This document shows positions 6,329-14,163 of a stretch of 15,214 nt of DNA, piece by piece; position 1 is the stretch's first letter; every line of letters starts with the position of its first letter. Origin of the DNA: CAZVRZ01 sp964629965 (GTDB lineage Bacteria; Chloroflexota; Anaerolineae; Anaerolineales; UBA4823); the NCBI GenBank assembly GCA_964629965.1, contig CAZVRZ010000127.1, positions 1 to 15,214 on the forward strand. Direction: 5' to 3'. The notes beneath the pieces are model-generated. The model was not told the DNA's origin. It made no database searches and worked only from the letters and a program-made list of their open reading frames with translations. The position numbers and the translations under genes were made by a program.

Positions 6329-7387
6329 ATGAAGATTGTTTCGATTGTTGGGGCTCGTCCTCAGTTTATCAAAGCTGCTCCGGTGTGCCGGGCTCTTCGA
6401 AAGGAACACACCGAGATTTTAGTGCACACAGGACAACATTATGATGATAATATGTCGGCTGTGTTTTTTAATGAGCTTGGCATTCCACCGCCCGAATACT
6501 TACTTGGGGTTGGCTCAGGCAACCATGGCGAACAGACCGGCGCAATGCTCGCAGCGATCGAAAAGGTTCTTGTAAAGGAAAAGCCAGAATGGGTGCTCGT
6601 CTATGGTGATACAAACTCTACCCTGGCTGGCGCTTTGGCTGCTGCTAAGTTGCATATTTCGGTAGCACACGTTGAAGCAGGATTGCGAAGTTTTAACCGT
6701 CTGATGCCTGAAGAAATAAATCGGGTGTTGGCAGATCATCTTTCTGACCTGCTCTTCTGCCCTTCGGAGATCGCTGTTAAAAACTTGGCAGCAGAGGGGA
6801 TTACCCGAGGCGTTCACATCATTGGAGATGTAATGGCCGATGCGCTCTTTGATGCTGTGGCGCTTGCTTCGGTTCAATCGGATGTGCTATTTCGTTTGGG
6901 GTTGGAAGATAAGAAGTTTTTATTGGCCACTGTTCATCGTGCAGAGAATACCGATCATCCAGATCGAATTAAAAATATTTTGCGTGCTTTTTCTCAGATT
7001 GATGAGACCATTGTCTTTCCAATCCACCCTCGTACTCGCAAGGTGTTGGAAGCTCTGGGCTTTCAGGATTGGCGAACTTCACACCTCAAATTGATCGACC
7101 CTGTCGGTTATCTCGATATAGTTCAATTGGAACAATCTGCTCGCATGATCTTGACTGATTCGGGAGGCATCCAAAAAGAAGCTTATTGGCTCGGGGTGCC
7201 CTGCATTACGATGAGAGACGAGACTGAGTGGGTCGAAACCGTAGAAGCTGGTTGGAATCGAGTGGTTGGAGCGGATGAAAACCTGATTTTGGATGCCGTG
7301 CGCACATTCCAACCTCCTACCTCCAGACCCTCGCTTTACGGTGATGGAAAAAGCGTTTCGCGACTGATTCGTTTACTATCAAACTAG
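6329..7387 (+). CDS. wbpI: Non-hydrolysing UDP-GlcNAc 2-epimerase family, probably UDP-GlcNAc(3NAc)A 2-epimerase
   Basis: Inverts C2 of a UDP-2-acetamido sugar. In the WbpI/WlbD branch it converts UDP-2,3-diacetamido-2,3-dideoxy-D-glucuronic acid to the D-manno form; WecB/MnaA instead acts on UDP-GlcNAc. The protein has 352 residues. Seen: GARPQFIK (8-15), HTGQHYDDNMS (33-43), VYGDTNSTLAGALAA (91-105, Asp94), HVEAGLRSFN (114-123, Glu116), MPEEINR, HRAENTD, DSGGIQKEA and TMRDETEWVE. The last motif and the overall look resemble P. aeruginosa WbpI as I recall it, and the four following genes supply the rest of that pathway, so WbpI is preferred over WecB. GAGGT about 11 bases upstream serves ATG 6329. 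The gene is more AT-rich than the blocks on either side (20/60 G+C in 6961-7020). Confidence 0.87.
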   Translation: MKIVSIVGARPQFIKAAPVCRALRKEHTEILVHTGQHYDDNMSAVFFNELGIPPPEYLLGVGSGNHGEQTGAMLAAIEKVLVKEKPEWVLVYGDTNSTLAGALAAAKLHISVAHVEAGLRSFNRLMPEEINRVLADHLSDLLFCPSEIAVKNLAAEGITRGVHIIGDVMADALFDAVALASVQSDVLFRLGLEDKKFLLATVHRAENTDHPDRIKNILRAFSQIDETIVFPIHPRTRKVLEALGFQDWRTSHLKLIDPVGYLDIVQLEQSARMILTDSGGIQKEAYWLGVPCITMRDETEWVETVEAGWNRVVGADENLILDAVRTFQPPTSRPSLYGDGKSVSRLIRLLSN

Positions 7388-7403
7388 ATCTATTTTGCGA
7401 TCG

Positions 7404-7412
7404 TGATATAAT
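7404..7412 (+). promoter_or_regulatory. Extended -10 promoter between wbpI and wbpD
   Basis: TGA-TATAAT is a consensus extended -10 element, 38-46 bases upstream of the wbpD ATG. No good -35 is seen (CTAGAT at 7384-7389). The TATAAT is flanked by GTGA (7403-7406) and TCAC (7413-7416), so the -10 lies inside a short interrupted palindrome that might be an operator. A run of eight T follows at 7423-7430 in the would-be untranslated leader. A weak terminator reading of the 4-bp stem plus T-run was considered and judged less likely. Confidence 0.6.
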
Positions 7413-7449
7413 TCACACCTGATTTTTTTTATTCTAGAGAGGATCAACT

Positions 7450-8055
7450 ATGACAATAAGGATTCATCCCACTGCCGATGTCTCTCCGAAAGCCGTATTA
7501 GGCGAGGGAACCAGCATCTGGCACCAGGCACAAGTGCGCGAAAATGCAAAGCTTGGTAAAAATTGTGTAATTGGAAAGGGGGTTTACATAGATTTTGAAG
7601 TCTGCTTAGGTGATAATGTCAAAGTGCAGAACTATGTTTCCATCTACCATGGGGTTACTATTGAAGATGGGGTCTTTGTTGGGCCGCATGTTTGCTTTAC
7701 AAATGATATGCGCCCCCGGGCGATCAACCCCGATGGCTCCTTAAAGGCGGCCGATGACTGGGTGCTCACTCGCACGCTCATTCAACGGGGGGCGGCGCTT
7801 GGAGCTAATTCAACCATTGTCTGTGGTGCTACGGTAGGGCCATGGGCCATGGTTGGTTCCGGCAGTGTGGTATCTCGTGATGTGCCGGCCTATGGGTTGG
7901 TGTATGGCAATCCGGCTCGCTTGCATGGCTTTGTCTGTCCATGTGGAGCCCGTTTACAGGAAAGTTCCCGCCTCGATGCACAGGTGATTGCAAAGTGCCC
8001 TGAGTGCGGTCAAACAGTTCAAATTTCTATTATTGATTGGGAGAAGATTCGATGA
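7450..8055 (+). CDS. wbpD: UDP-2-acetamido-3-amino-2,3-dideoxy-glucuronate N-acetyltransferase (left-handed beta-helix)
   Basis: Transfers acetyl from acetyl-CoA to the 3-amino group of UDP-GlcNAc(3N)A. The protein has 201 residues built of hexapeptide repeats (about residues 5-155: HPTADVSPKAVLGEG, GKNCVIGKGVYI, GDNVKVQNYVSI, IEDGVFVGPHV, GANSTIVCGATVG, GSGSVVSRDVP). The insertion FTNDMRPRA (83-91) with Asn85/Asp86 is the active-site loop of the WbpD/WlbB group. A C-terminal zinc-ribbon-like tail has Cys163, Cys165, Cys183 and Cys186, which I recall as common in this subgroup. ATG 7450 has GAGAGGA upstream. The stop overlaps the next start as ATGA (8052-8055), indicating coupled translation with the aminotransferase whose product it should acetylate. 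Confidence 0.9.
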   Translation: MTIRIHPTADVSPKAVLGEGTSIWHQAQVRENAKLGKNCVIGKGVYIDFEVCLGDNVKVQNYVSIYHGVTIEDGVFVGPHVCFTNDMRPRAINPDGSLKAADDWVLTRTLIQRGAALGANSTIVCGATVGPWAMVGSGSVVSRDVPAYGLVYGNPARLHGFVCPCGARLQESSRLDAQVIAKCPECGQTVQISIIDWEKIR

Positions 8056-9131
8056 TTAACATAGCAAAACCACAGATTGGCCCTGATGAGAAGCAGGCTG
8101 TGATGGAGGTACTCGATTCTGGCATCATTGCCCAGGGACCTCGCGTGAAGGCCTTTGAAGAGGCTTTTGCCCAAATGTGCGGCGTTAAATTTGCCATTGC
8201 CACCACCTCGGGTACTACCGCTCTGCACGTGGCGCTTCTGGCGCATGGGATTGGGGAAGGCGATGAAGTAATTACCACTCCGTTCACCTTCATTGCCTCG
8301 GCCAACAGCATTCTCTATACCGGCGCCCGCCCAGTTTTCGTAGATATCGATCCGGTTACTTTCAACATGAATCCAGACCTGATCGAAGCAGCCATTACCC
8401 CCAAGACAAAAGCGATTCTGCCCGTTCATCTGTTTGGACTGAGCTGTGATATGGACGCCATTATGGCTATTGCCGATAAGCATGGCCTGGCGGTGGTCGA
8501 GGATGCCTGCCAGAGCCACGGCGCAGGATATCACGGGCGTCGCGCAGGTTCTTTTGGCACAGGCACATTCTCGCTATACCCCACGAAAAATATCACCTCG
8601 GCCGAAGGCGGTATGATCACCACCAACGATCCAGTGCTTGACGAGCATTGCCGGGTGATCCGCCAGCACGGCATGCGCCGTCGTTACTATCACGATGAAC
8701 TGGGTTACAATTTCCGCATGACGGATGTGCACGCGGCCATTGGCCTGGCGCAGTTGAAAAAGCTGGAGAAATTCAACCAGGCCCGCCAACACAATGCTGC
8801 CTATCTCAATCAACATTTGAAAGGGGTAGTAGTTCCCTTTACACCCGAAGGCTGCGAACACGTTTTCCACCAGTACACCTTGCGGGTCACCGGTGGCAGG
8901 CGCGATGCACTTCGAACCCATCTTCAAAACAATGGAGTAGGCTCAGAAGTTTATTACCCGGTTCCTGTTCACCAGCAGTCTTTCTATATGACAGACCTGG
9001 GTTATAACGTGGTTTTACCAGAAGCAGAACATGCGGCTCTAGAGGTTCTCTCGCTGCCAGTTCACCCGGCGCTCTCCCAAGCTGACCTGGAAACCATCGT
9101 TGCCGCCGTAGATTCATTTACTGGGAGCTAG
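8052..9131 (+). CDS. wbpE: DegT/DnrJ/EryC1 aminotransferase, probable UDP-3-keto-GlcNAcA 3-aminotransferase
   Basis: PLP-dependent transfer of the amino group of glutamate to UDP-2-acetamido-2-deoxy-3-oxo-glucuronate, giving UDP-GlcNAc(3N)A and 2-oxoglutarate. The protein has 359 residues. Seen: TSGTTALHVAL (52-62, phosphate-binding), PVFVDID, VHLFGLSCDMD, EDACQSHGA (150-158, Asp151 facing the pyridine nitrogen), SLYPTKNIT with the Schiff-base Lys179, and GYNFRMTD. ATG 8052 is preferred to an in-frame TTG at 8037 because it sits in the ATGA overlap with wbpD and has GGGAG upstream at 8-11 bases. Its glutamate-derived 2-oxoglutarate can feed the next gene's enzyme, a recycling described for WbpB/WbpE. 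G+C is clearly higher than in wbpI/wbpD (36/60 in 8641-8700). Confidence 0.92.
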   Translation: MINIAKPQIGPDEKQAVMEVLDSGIIAQGPRVKAFEEAFAQMCGVKFAIATTSGTTALHVALLAHGIGEGDEVITTPFTFIASANSILYTGARPVFVDIDPVTFNMNPDLIEAAITPKTKAILPVHLFGLSCDMDAIMAIADKHGLAVVEDACQSHGAGYHGRRAGSFGTGTFSLYPTKNITSAEGGMITTNDPVLDEHCRVIRQHGMRRRYYHDELGYNFRMTDVHAAIGLAQLKKLEKFNQARQHNAAYLNQHLKGVVVPFTPEGCEHVFHQYTLRVTGGRRDALRTHLQNNGVGSEVYYPVPVHQQSFYMTDLGYNVVLPEAEHAALEVLSLPVHPALSQADLETIVAAVDSFTGS

Positions 9132-9134
9132 ACT

Positions 9135-10130
9135 ATGTTGAAAGTAGCTGCCATTGGCGTGGGATCGATGGGGAAGAACCACGCTCGAGTGTATAGTGAA
9201 CTTCCCGAAGTACAATTAGTTGCCGTTGCAGACGCCGATCCAAACCTGGCTGCTTCGGTTGCCAACCGCCTGGGGACAAAGGCATACTCGGATTACAAGG
9301 AGATGCTCGAGAAGGAAAAACCGGACGCAGTATCCATCGCAGTGCCCACTGCCATGCATTTGGAAGTGGGTCTGTATGCGATGAAGGCTGGGGCGAATGT
9401 ACTGATTGAAAAACCGATTGCTGCCACCGTGGAAGAAGGCCGTACTTTAATTGAGCAGGCCCGCTTATTGAACCGTAAGCTCATGGTGGGGCATATCGTC
9501 CGTTTTAATCCTGCCGTTCAGGCTCTTAAGCAAAAGTTAGCAGCAGGCGACCTCGGACGGATGTTCCAGATCATTTGCCGGCGCGCAGGGCCCTTCCCGG
9601 CTCGCATCCGAGATGTTGGGGTCGTGATCGATCTTGCGCCGCACGATGTTGATTTGATGCGTTTTCTGACCGGCCTTTCCCCCTTGCGTGTTTTTGCCGA
9701 GACCGAGCGGCGAATTCACACTGCGCATGAAGATCTATTGCTTGGCTTGCTGCGCTTTCAGGATGGCGTTACGGGCGCGCTGGAGATCAATTGGCTGACG
9801 CCTACCAAAGTGCGCGAGGTGTTGGTGCTTGGAGAGCGCGGCATGTTCAAAGTAGATGACCTGACCCAGGATCTATACTTCTTTGAGAATGCCCAGGCCA
9901 ATGGTGTCATCTGGTCGGCGCTGGAAACCCTGAAGGGCGTGAGCGAAGGCCAGATGGTACGTTTTACGTTCCCCCGGTTCGAGCCCTTAAAGGCAGAATT
10001 GCAAGCCTTTGTGAAAGCGGTTCAAGATGATACAGCGGTTCCGGTCACCGGCGAAGATGGCCTGGAGGCGCTGCGCATTGCGCTCGCTTTGGTCACTTCG
10101 GGTGAGACCAACCAGGTTGTTGAGGTGTAG
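9135..10130 (+). CDS. wbpB: Gfo/Idh/MocA oxidoreductase, probable UDP-GlcNAcA 3-dehydrogenase
   Basis: Oxidises C3 of UDP-GlcNAcA to the 3-keto form; characterised WbpB/WlbA enzymes keep NAD bound and regenerate it with 2-oxoglutarate. The protein has 331 residues. Seen: N-terminal GVGSMGKNHARVY (8-20), VADAD, the family signature EKPIA with Lys93, GHIVRFNPAVQ (119-129) and DLAPHDVDLM with Asp166/His170 at the catalytic site. ATG 9135 follows the wbpE stop by 3 bases and has GGGAG upstream inside the wbpE 3' end. Position between the aminotransferase and the UDP-sugar 6-dehydrogenase makes this role much more likely than that of a general sugar dehydrogenase. Confidence 0.9.
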   Translation: MLKVAAIGVGSMGKNHARVYSELPEVQLVAVADADPNLAASVANRLGTKAYSDYKEMLEKEKPDAVSIAVPTAMHLEVGLYAMKAGANVLIEKPIAATVEEGRTLIEQARLLNRKLMVGHIVRFNPAVQALKQKLAAGDLGRMFQIICRRAGPFPARIRDVGVVIDLAPHDVDLMRFLTGLSPLRVFAETERRIHTAHEDLLLGLLRFQDGVTGALEINWLTPTKVREVLVLGERGMFKVDDLTQDLYFFENAQANGVIWSALETLKGVSEGQMVRFTFPRFEPLKAELQAFVKAVQDDTAVPVTGEDGLEALRIALALVTSGETNQVVEV

Positions 10131-10132
10131 AG

Positions 10133-11476
10133 ATGAGTCTGTTGGATCTAAAATCAAAGATTGACCAAAAGGAAGCGCACCTGGCCATTATCGGCCTTGG
10201 CTATGTTGGTTTGCCTGTAGCCTGCCTCTTTGCAGAGGCAGGCTATGATGTGGTAGGAGTTGAGCTTCGCCAGGATCGGGTAGATCTGATCAATGCTGGA
10301 ATCTCTCCGATCGAAGGCAATGAGCCTGGCCTGGCTGAGTTGTTGCAGAAGGTCACCGCGACCAAACGTTTAAGAGCTACGGCCGATTATCAAGAACTGC
10401 ATGGTCGAGACGTGATCCTGATCGCTGTAGAAACGCCGGTGGATGAAAATAATGTTCCCCGTTATAATGCGCTGCGTTCAGCCTTGCACAGCCTGGCCGC
10501 AGTGATGCAACCGGGAACTCTGGTGATCGTAGAATCCACCATCGCTCCCGGAACGATGTCCTCTCTGGTTTGCCCTCTGTTAGAAGAAGGCAGCCACCTG
10601 AAGGTGAACCAGGGTTTTTACCTGGGCAACTGCCCCGAGCGGGTGATGCCTGGAAAGCTGCTGGCGAACCTGCGTACGGTAAGCCGGGTAGTTGGTGGTA
10701 TGACTCCTGAGACGGCGGAAACCATGGTCGCTTTATATCGCCATGTCGTGAAAGCCGATCTCGACCCCACCGATTGCATCACGGCCGAGTTGGTCAAAAC
10801 CGCCGAAAACACCTACCGCGATGTGCAGATCGCCTTTGCCAACGAAGTTGCGATGATTTGCGAAGCGGTGGGTGGGGATGTGTGGAAAGTGCGCGAACTG
10901 GTCAATAAGAGTCCCGGGCGGCAGATGCATCTGCCGGGCGCCGGGGTTGGCGGGCACTGTATCCCCAAGGATCCCTGGCTGTTGGCCTACGGGGTGAAGG
11001 ACAAGAACGTACCCTTACGCCTGATTCCGGCGGCGCGGGCGGTGAACGATGAAATGCCGTTGCATATGGTGAAATTATTGGAATCAGCTCTGACCTCTGC
11101 CGGGCAGAAACTGGCCGGGGCGCGCATCCTGGTGATGGGGTATGCTTATCTGGAAAATTCCGATGATACCCGCAACAGCCCTAGCGAGACGCTAGTTCAA
11201 CGTCTGCGTGCTCTAGGAGCGGAGCCTGTCATCCACGATCCTTATGTACCAGAATACCAGGGTGATGTGCTAGACATGGCCCGCGGCTGCGAGGCTGCTG
11301 TGGCGATGGTCAGGCATCAGGATTATGTGCGGATCGATCTCGGTGCACTCAGATCTGCATTGGCTACGCCGGTTCTGGTGGATGGGCGGCGGGTATTTGA
11401 CGATGAACAAGCCCGCAAGCGAGGATTTATCTATCGAGGTGTGGGTAACGGATGGTCATCGAGTAAAGTAACCTAA
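10133..11476 (+). CDS. wbpA: UDP-N-acetylglucosamine 6-dehydrogenase (UDP-glucose/GDP-mannose dehydrogenase family)
   Basis: NAD-dependent four-electron oxidation of C6 of UDP-GlcNAc to UDP-GlcNAcA, the entry step of the pathway. The protein has 447 residues in the usual three domains: N-terminal Rossmann GLGYVGLPVACLFAEAG (21-37), ETPVDENN, ESTIAPGTM, CPERVMPG; central ELVKTAENTYRD with Lys222 and GGHCIPKDP with the nucleophile Cys276; C-terminal UDP-binding domain with NSPSETLVQRLRALG and HDPYVPEY. It begins 2 bases after the wbpB stop, and GAGGTG sits within the wbpB end. By sequence alone WecC (UDP-ManNAc dehydrogenase) or a hexose dehydrogenase would also fit; the neighbours decide for WbpA. 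It appears to be the last gene of the wbp operon and of the G+C-richer part. Confidence 0.9.
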   Translation: MSLLDLKSKIDQKEAHLAIIGLGYVGLPVACLFAEAGYDVVGVELRQDRVDLINAGISPIEGNEPGLAELLQKVTATKRLRATADYQELHGRDVILIAVETPVDENNVPRYNALRSALHSLAAVMQPGTLVIVESTIAPGTMSSLVCPLLEEGSHLKVNQGFYLGNCPERVMPGKLLANLRTVSRVVGGMTPETAETMVALYRHVVKADLDPTDCITAELVKTAENTYRDVQIAFANEVAMICEAVGGDVWKVRELVNKSPGRQMHLPGAGVGGHCIPKDPWLLAYGVKDKNVPLRLIPAARAVNDEMPLHMVKLLESALTSAGQKLAGARILVMGYAYLENSDDTRNSPSETLVQRLRALGAEPVIHDPYVPEYQGDVLDMARGCEAAVAMVRHQDYVRIDLGALRSALATPVLVDGRRVFDDEQARKRGFIYRGVGNGWSSSKVT

Positions 11477-11491
11477 CTTCATCCCAAGCAA

Positions 11492-12742
11492 ATGCCTGTT
11501 GGACCAGAAAACCTTTCCGAAAGATCTTCGAATTTAGGTGAAGATAAAAGATATATGTTCCATAACCTTTGCCTGATGCTTTCCAATCAGGCGAAGAGAG
11601 TGGATTGGGCATCCTTCTCACCTGCCATGTGGAATCTGTTTTCTTGCATTGCAAGAGCTGAAGGCGTTGCTCCTCTGGCATATTCTTCGATTCGGAATTT
11701 GTCTCTAGATATTCCTGCTGGAACGCTAGAAGCCCTTTCATCTGCATATTATATCTCTGCCGCACGAAATGCGTTTCTGTATAAAAACCTGGTGGAGATT
11801 CTAGAAGTGCTTACCGATACTAAGGTACCAGTGATTATTTTAAAAGGGGCGGCAATGGCAAATGTCCTGTACCCAGAAATTGCCTTGCGCCCCATGAATG
11901 ATATCGATTTGCTAGTGCCAAAGGAGAATTTACAAGTTTCTTGTGATGCCTTGAAATTGATCGGCTACAAGGAGGACATCCCTGAGTTAGTGCCAGGGTT
12001 TAATTTGAAATTTGGGTACCATATTCAACTCTCTGGCAAAGATAAACCTCTGACCCCTTTAGAATTGCACTGGACTTTGATTGCCGGTCAAGGAGCTCGT
12101 TTTAAAGTGCCGATCGATTGGTTTTGGGCGAATATTGAGGACAGTTCTTTTACGAACCATGATCAGATGATTCTAAAAGGCGCTTTTCCTGCTGTGTTAT
12201 CGCCGACAGCAAATTTGCTTTATTTATGTGCGCATCAAATGCTGCAACATGGTGGAAAGCAGGCCTTATTGTTGTGGCTCTATGATATCGACCTGCTTAT
12301 TCGTCGGCGTCAAAAAGATATTTGTTGGCAAGAATTGATTGCTCTTTCTCAAACATCAGGCTTGGCTCCGGCTTTGTTCCATGGATTACGTTCTACAAAA
12401 TATCTATTTGGAACCCCTATTACTGAGGATTTTTTACAAGCTCTACTAGAAGAAAGCAATCAGACTGTCATACAGATGGTCAACCTTAAATCGCGATATT
12501 CGAAATCCCGGCTTTATAAAGATTGGCAAACACTGGCTACGTTTGACTGGCCTACAAGATTCAAATACGTACTTGCTTTAATTTTCCCAAGTCGCAGGTA
12601 TATGGCTTGGCGATATAAATTTAGACACAATTGGCCTTGGCCTCTCTACTATCTGTATCGTTGGGTAGATGTTATCAGTAGTAGTTTAGTGGGATTGCCT
12701 GAATACTTTGAAAACCGAAAAAAGCATGATCGTAAAAATTGA
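11492..12742 (+). CDS. Nucleotidyltransferase-fold family protein (PF14907 type), function unknown
   Basis: A protein of up to 416 residues in the family annotated as 'nucleotidyltransferase family protein' (NTP_transf_5, PF14907). The diagnostic segment is VPVIILKGAAMANVLYP (112-128) followed by RPMNDIDLLVP (133-143), giving the KG loop and the metal-binding pair Asp137/Asp139 of a pol-beta-like fold; ELHW (191-194) may carry a further acid. The C-terminus is rich in Trp, Tyr and Arg and looks membrane-associated but has no clear helix. The start is uncertain: ATG 11492 lacks a ribosome site, and ATG 11555 (residue 22, MFHNLCLML) gives a more family-like N-terminus. Members occur in polysaccharide and peptide clusters; substrates are largely unproven. 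Base composition is noticeably more AT-rich from here to the end of the window. Confidence 0.8.
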   Translation: MPVGPENLSERSSNLGEDKRYMFHNLCLMLSNQAKRVDWASFSPAMWNLFSCIARAEGVAPLAYSSIRNLSLDIPAGTLEALSSAYYISAARNAFLYKNLVEILEVLTDTKVPVIILKGAAMANVLYPEIALRPMNDIDLLVPKENLQVSCDALKLIGYKEDIPELVPGFNLKFGYHIQLSGKDKPLTPLELHWTLIAGQGARFKVPIDWFWANIEDSSFTNHDQMILKGAFPAVLSPTANLLYLCAHQMLQHGGKQALLLWLYDIDLLIRRRQKDICWQELIALSQTSGLAPALFHGLRSTKYLFGTPITEDFLQALLEESNQTVIQMVNLKSRYSKSRLYKDWQTLATFDWPTRFKYVLALIFPSRRYMAWRYKFRHNWPWPLYYLYRWVDVISSSLVGLPEYFENRKKHDRKN

Positions 12743-12808
12743 AAGTGCTCTTTGAAGATGCCAAGCTTACTACTGGCTAGTGCGCCAATAATCGTAGGTT
12801 GATACAAC

Positions 12809-14068
12809 ATGAATCGTAAGGGTATTTTATTCGTATTTTTCCTCATATTAGTGCAATTACCTTATTTGATAATTATCGTTGTTCATAATTATTCAAACTT
12901 GTCACTTTTAAATGAAGTTCTGTTTTTATCGTACCAGTTTGACGTACCTGTTTGCCCGAAAGAGAGTCTGACAAATAAAGATTTCTCCATGCTTACGCGT
13001 TTTCTAGAAAGTGGTATAGTTTATTATCCTCATGCTCAAATTAACCTAGGAAGGCTGTATTGGATAAGCGGTCAATGTAATATTGCTTATGATATCTGGG
13101 TTGATGTATTATCTTCGAACCCAGATGAAATGCCAGCAGTAGTTTGGTTAGCATGGGATGGGCGGCAGGAACAAATTCCCCCGGCTTATCATGTGAAAAT
13201 CGGAAAATACGCAATGTATAAAGGAGATATTTCCTTAAACGCTGGTAGTATTGAGGAGACCCTATCCTGGTATAATTTAGCCCTTAAGTTCTATCCAGGG
13301 AGAACTGCTGCGAATTCCATCATAGGCGTGTATGAAGACTTAGGCAATGTGAATCTAATCCTGGATACATGGTGGAGAGTTGCCAATGCCTTACCGAAAA
13401 GCCATCCGGAATATTGGTGGGCTTTGGGTCAGATCGCAGAAATTGAGAAATCTTGGGAAGATGCTGCATCTGCTTATTCTTCTGGCGCTCAGCTTACCGA
13501 TAAGCCTTATGATTACCTGATCAATGCCGGTCAAGCTTATGAGCATATTTCGGATTGGAAAGATGCAGAACTTTCTTACCTCCAGGCGAAAGATGCACGA
13601 ACTGATCAATACATTCCTTATCTGTATATCGGTCATCTGGCATTTAAGCAAAAGGATTTCAATAAGGCTATTGAGTATTACCAGATCGCCCAATTGATAG
13701 CGCCCACCAATGTTTTACCACTCTATCACTTGGGAGGAACCTATTATCAGTTGGGTCATGATGTTGAGGCTGAAAAGTACTTACATGAATCTTTACGTGT
13801 ACATCCGCAGTATCATTGGAGTGCTTATACATTGGCGATGCTCTATCATAGTAGAGGAAATACCCTTGAAGCTATCCAGTATCTTTCGAAGGCAATCGAA
13901 TGGAATCCATCCAATACATCTTCTTGGAAAATATTGCTAGGAGATTGGTGGCGGGAGTTAGGGGACTGTGAGCAAGCCATAAGTACTTATAAGCAAGCTG
14001 AGTTGTTCGGAGCTTCATCAGCTGTAATTCGAAGAAAATTAGAAACACTGGTTGGCCAGTGCCCATAA
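12809..14068 (+). CDS. Membrane-anchored TPR-repeat protein
   Basis: 419 residues, no enzyme motif. After NRKG comes one hydrophobic helix (about residues 6-26), probably an uncleaved signal anchor. The middle (about 40-190) is unassigned but has helical, TPR-like stretches (for example 130-165). Six tetratricopeptide repeats then follow in exact 34-residue register at about 201-234, 235-268, 269-302, 303-336, 337-370 and 371-404, with typical pattern residues (GxxAxxxKDFNKAIEYYQIA). ATG 12809 is preceded by TAGGTTGAT, an acceptable ribosome site. TPR proteins in polysaccharide loci often act as assembly scaffolds, so a role in polymerisation or export on the outer face of the membrane is possible but not shown. 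Gaps of 66 and 95 bases flank it. G+C is low (23/60 in 13201-13260). Confidence 0.85.
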   Translation: MNRKGILFVFFLILVQLPYLIIIVVHNYSNLSLLNEVLFLSYQFDVPVCPKESLTNKDFSMLTRFLESGIVYYPHAQINLGRLYWISGQCNIAYDIWVDVLSSNPDEMPAVVWLAWDGRQEQIPPAYHVKIGKYAMYKGDISLNAGSIEETLSWYNLALKFYPGRTAANSIIGVYEDLGNVNLILDTWWRVANALPKSHPEYWWALGQIAEIEKSWEDAASAYSSGAQLTDKPYDYLINAGQAYEHISDWKDAELSYLQAKDARTDQYIPYLYIGHLAFKQKDFNKAIEYYQIAQLIAPTNVLPLYHLGGTYYQLGHDVEAEKYLHESLRVHPQYHWSAYTLAMLYHSRGNTLEAIQYLSKAIEWNPSNTSSWKILLGDWWRELGDCEQAISTYKQAELFGASSAVIRRKLETLVGQCP

Positions 14069-14163
14069 TAATACTTGAGTTGCAAATGGTCAGGTTGATT
14101 ATTCGTAAAGTATTTTATTACAAAGATCAATTTATAGAAATTGTTTAGAAATGGAGTGCTGTT

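Noticed and set aside
6329..7387. Assignment of the 2-epimerase as WecB/MnaA for UDP-ManNAc synthesis
   Set aside because: The protein family is shared, but adjacent wbpD, wbpE, wbpB and wbpA homologues and the TMRDETEWVE region favour WbpI; WecB is kept only as an alternative.
7403..7430. GTGA/TCAC stem followed by eight T as a rho-independent terminator of wbpI
   Set aside because: The stem is only 4 bp, AT-looped and separated from the T-run by several bases; the extended -10 reading explains the same bases better.
12758..12802. 14-residue hydrophobic peptide ORF ending 6 bases before the TPR gene start
   Set aside because: It has only a weak ribosome site and no leader-peptide features such as codon runs with alternative hairpins; it could arise by chance.
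14086..14148. 20-residue ORF in the gap before the C5-epimerase gene
   Set aside because: No convincing ribosome site and no recognisable sequence; the gap is AT-rich and short frames are expected.
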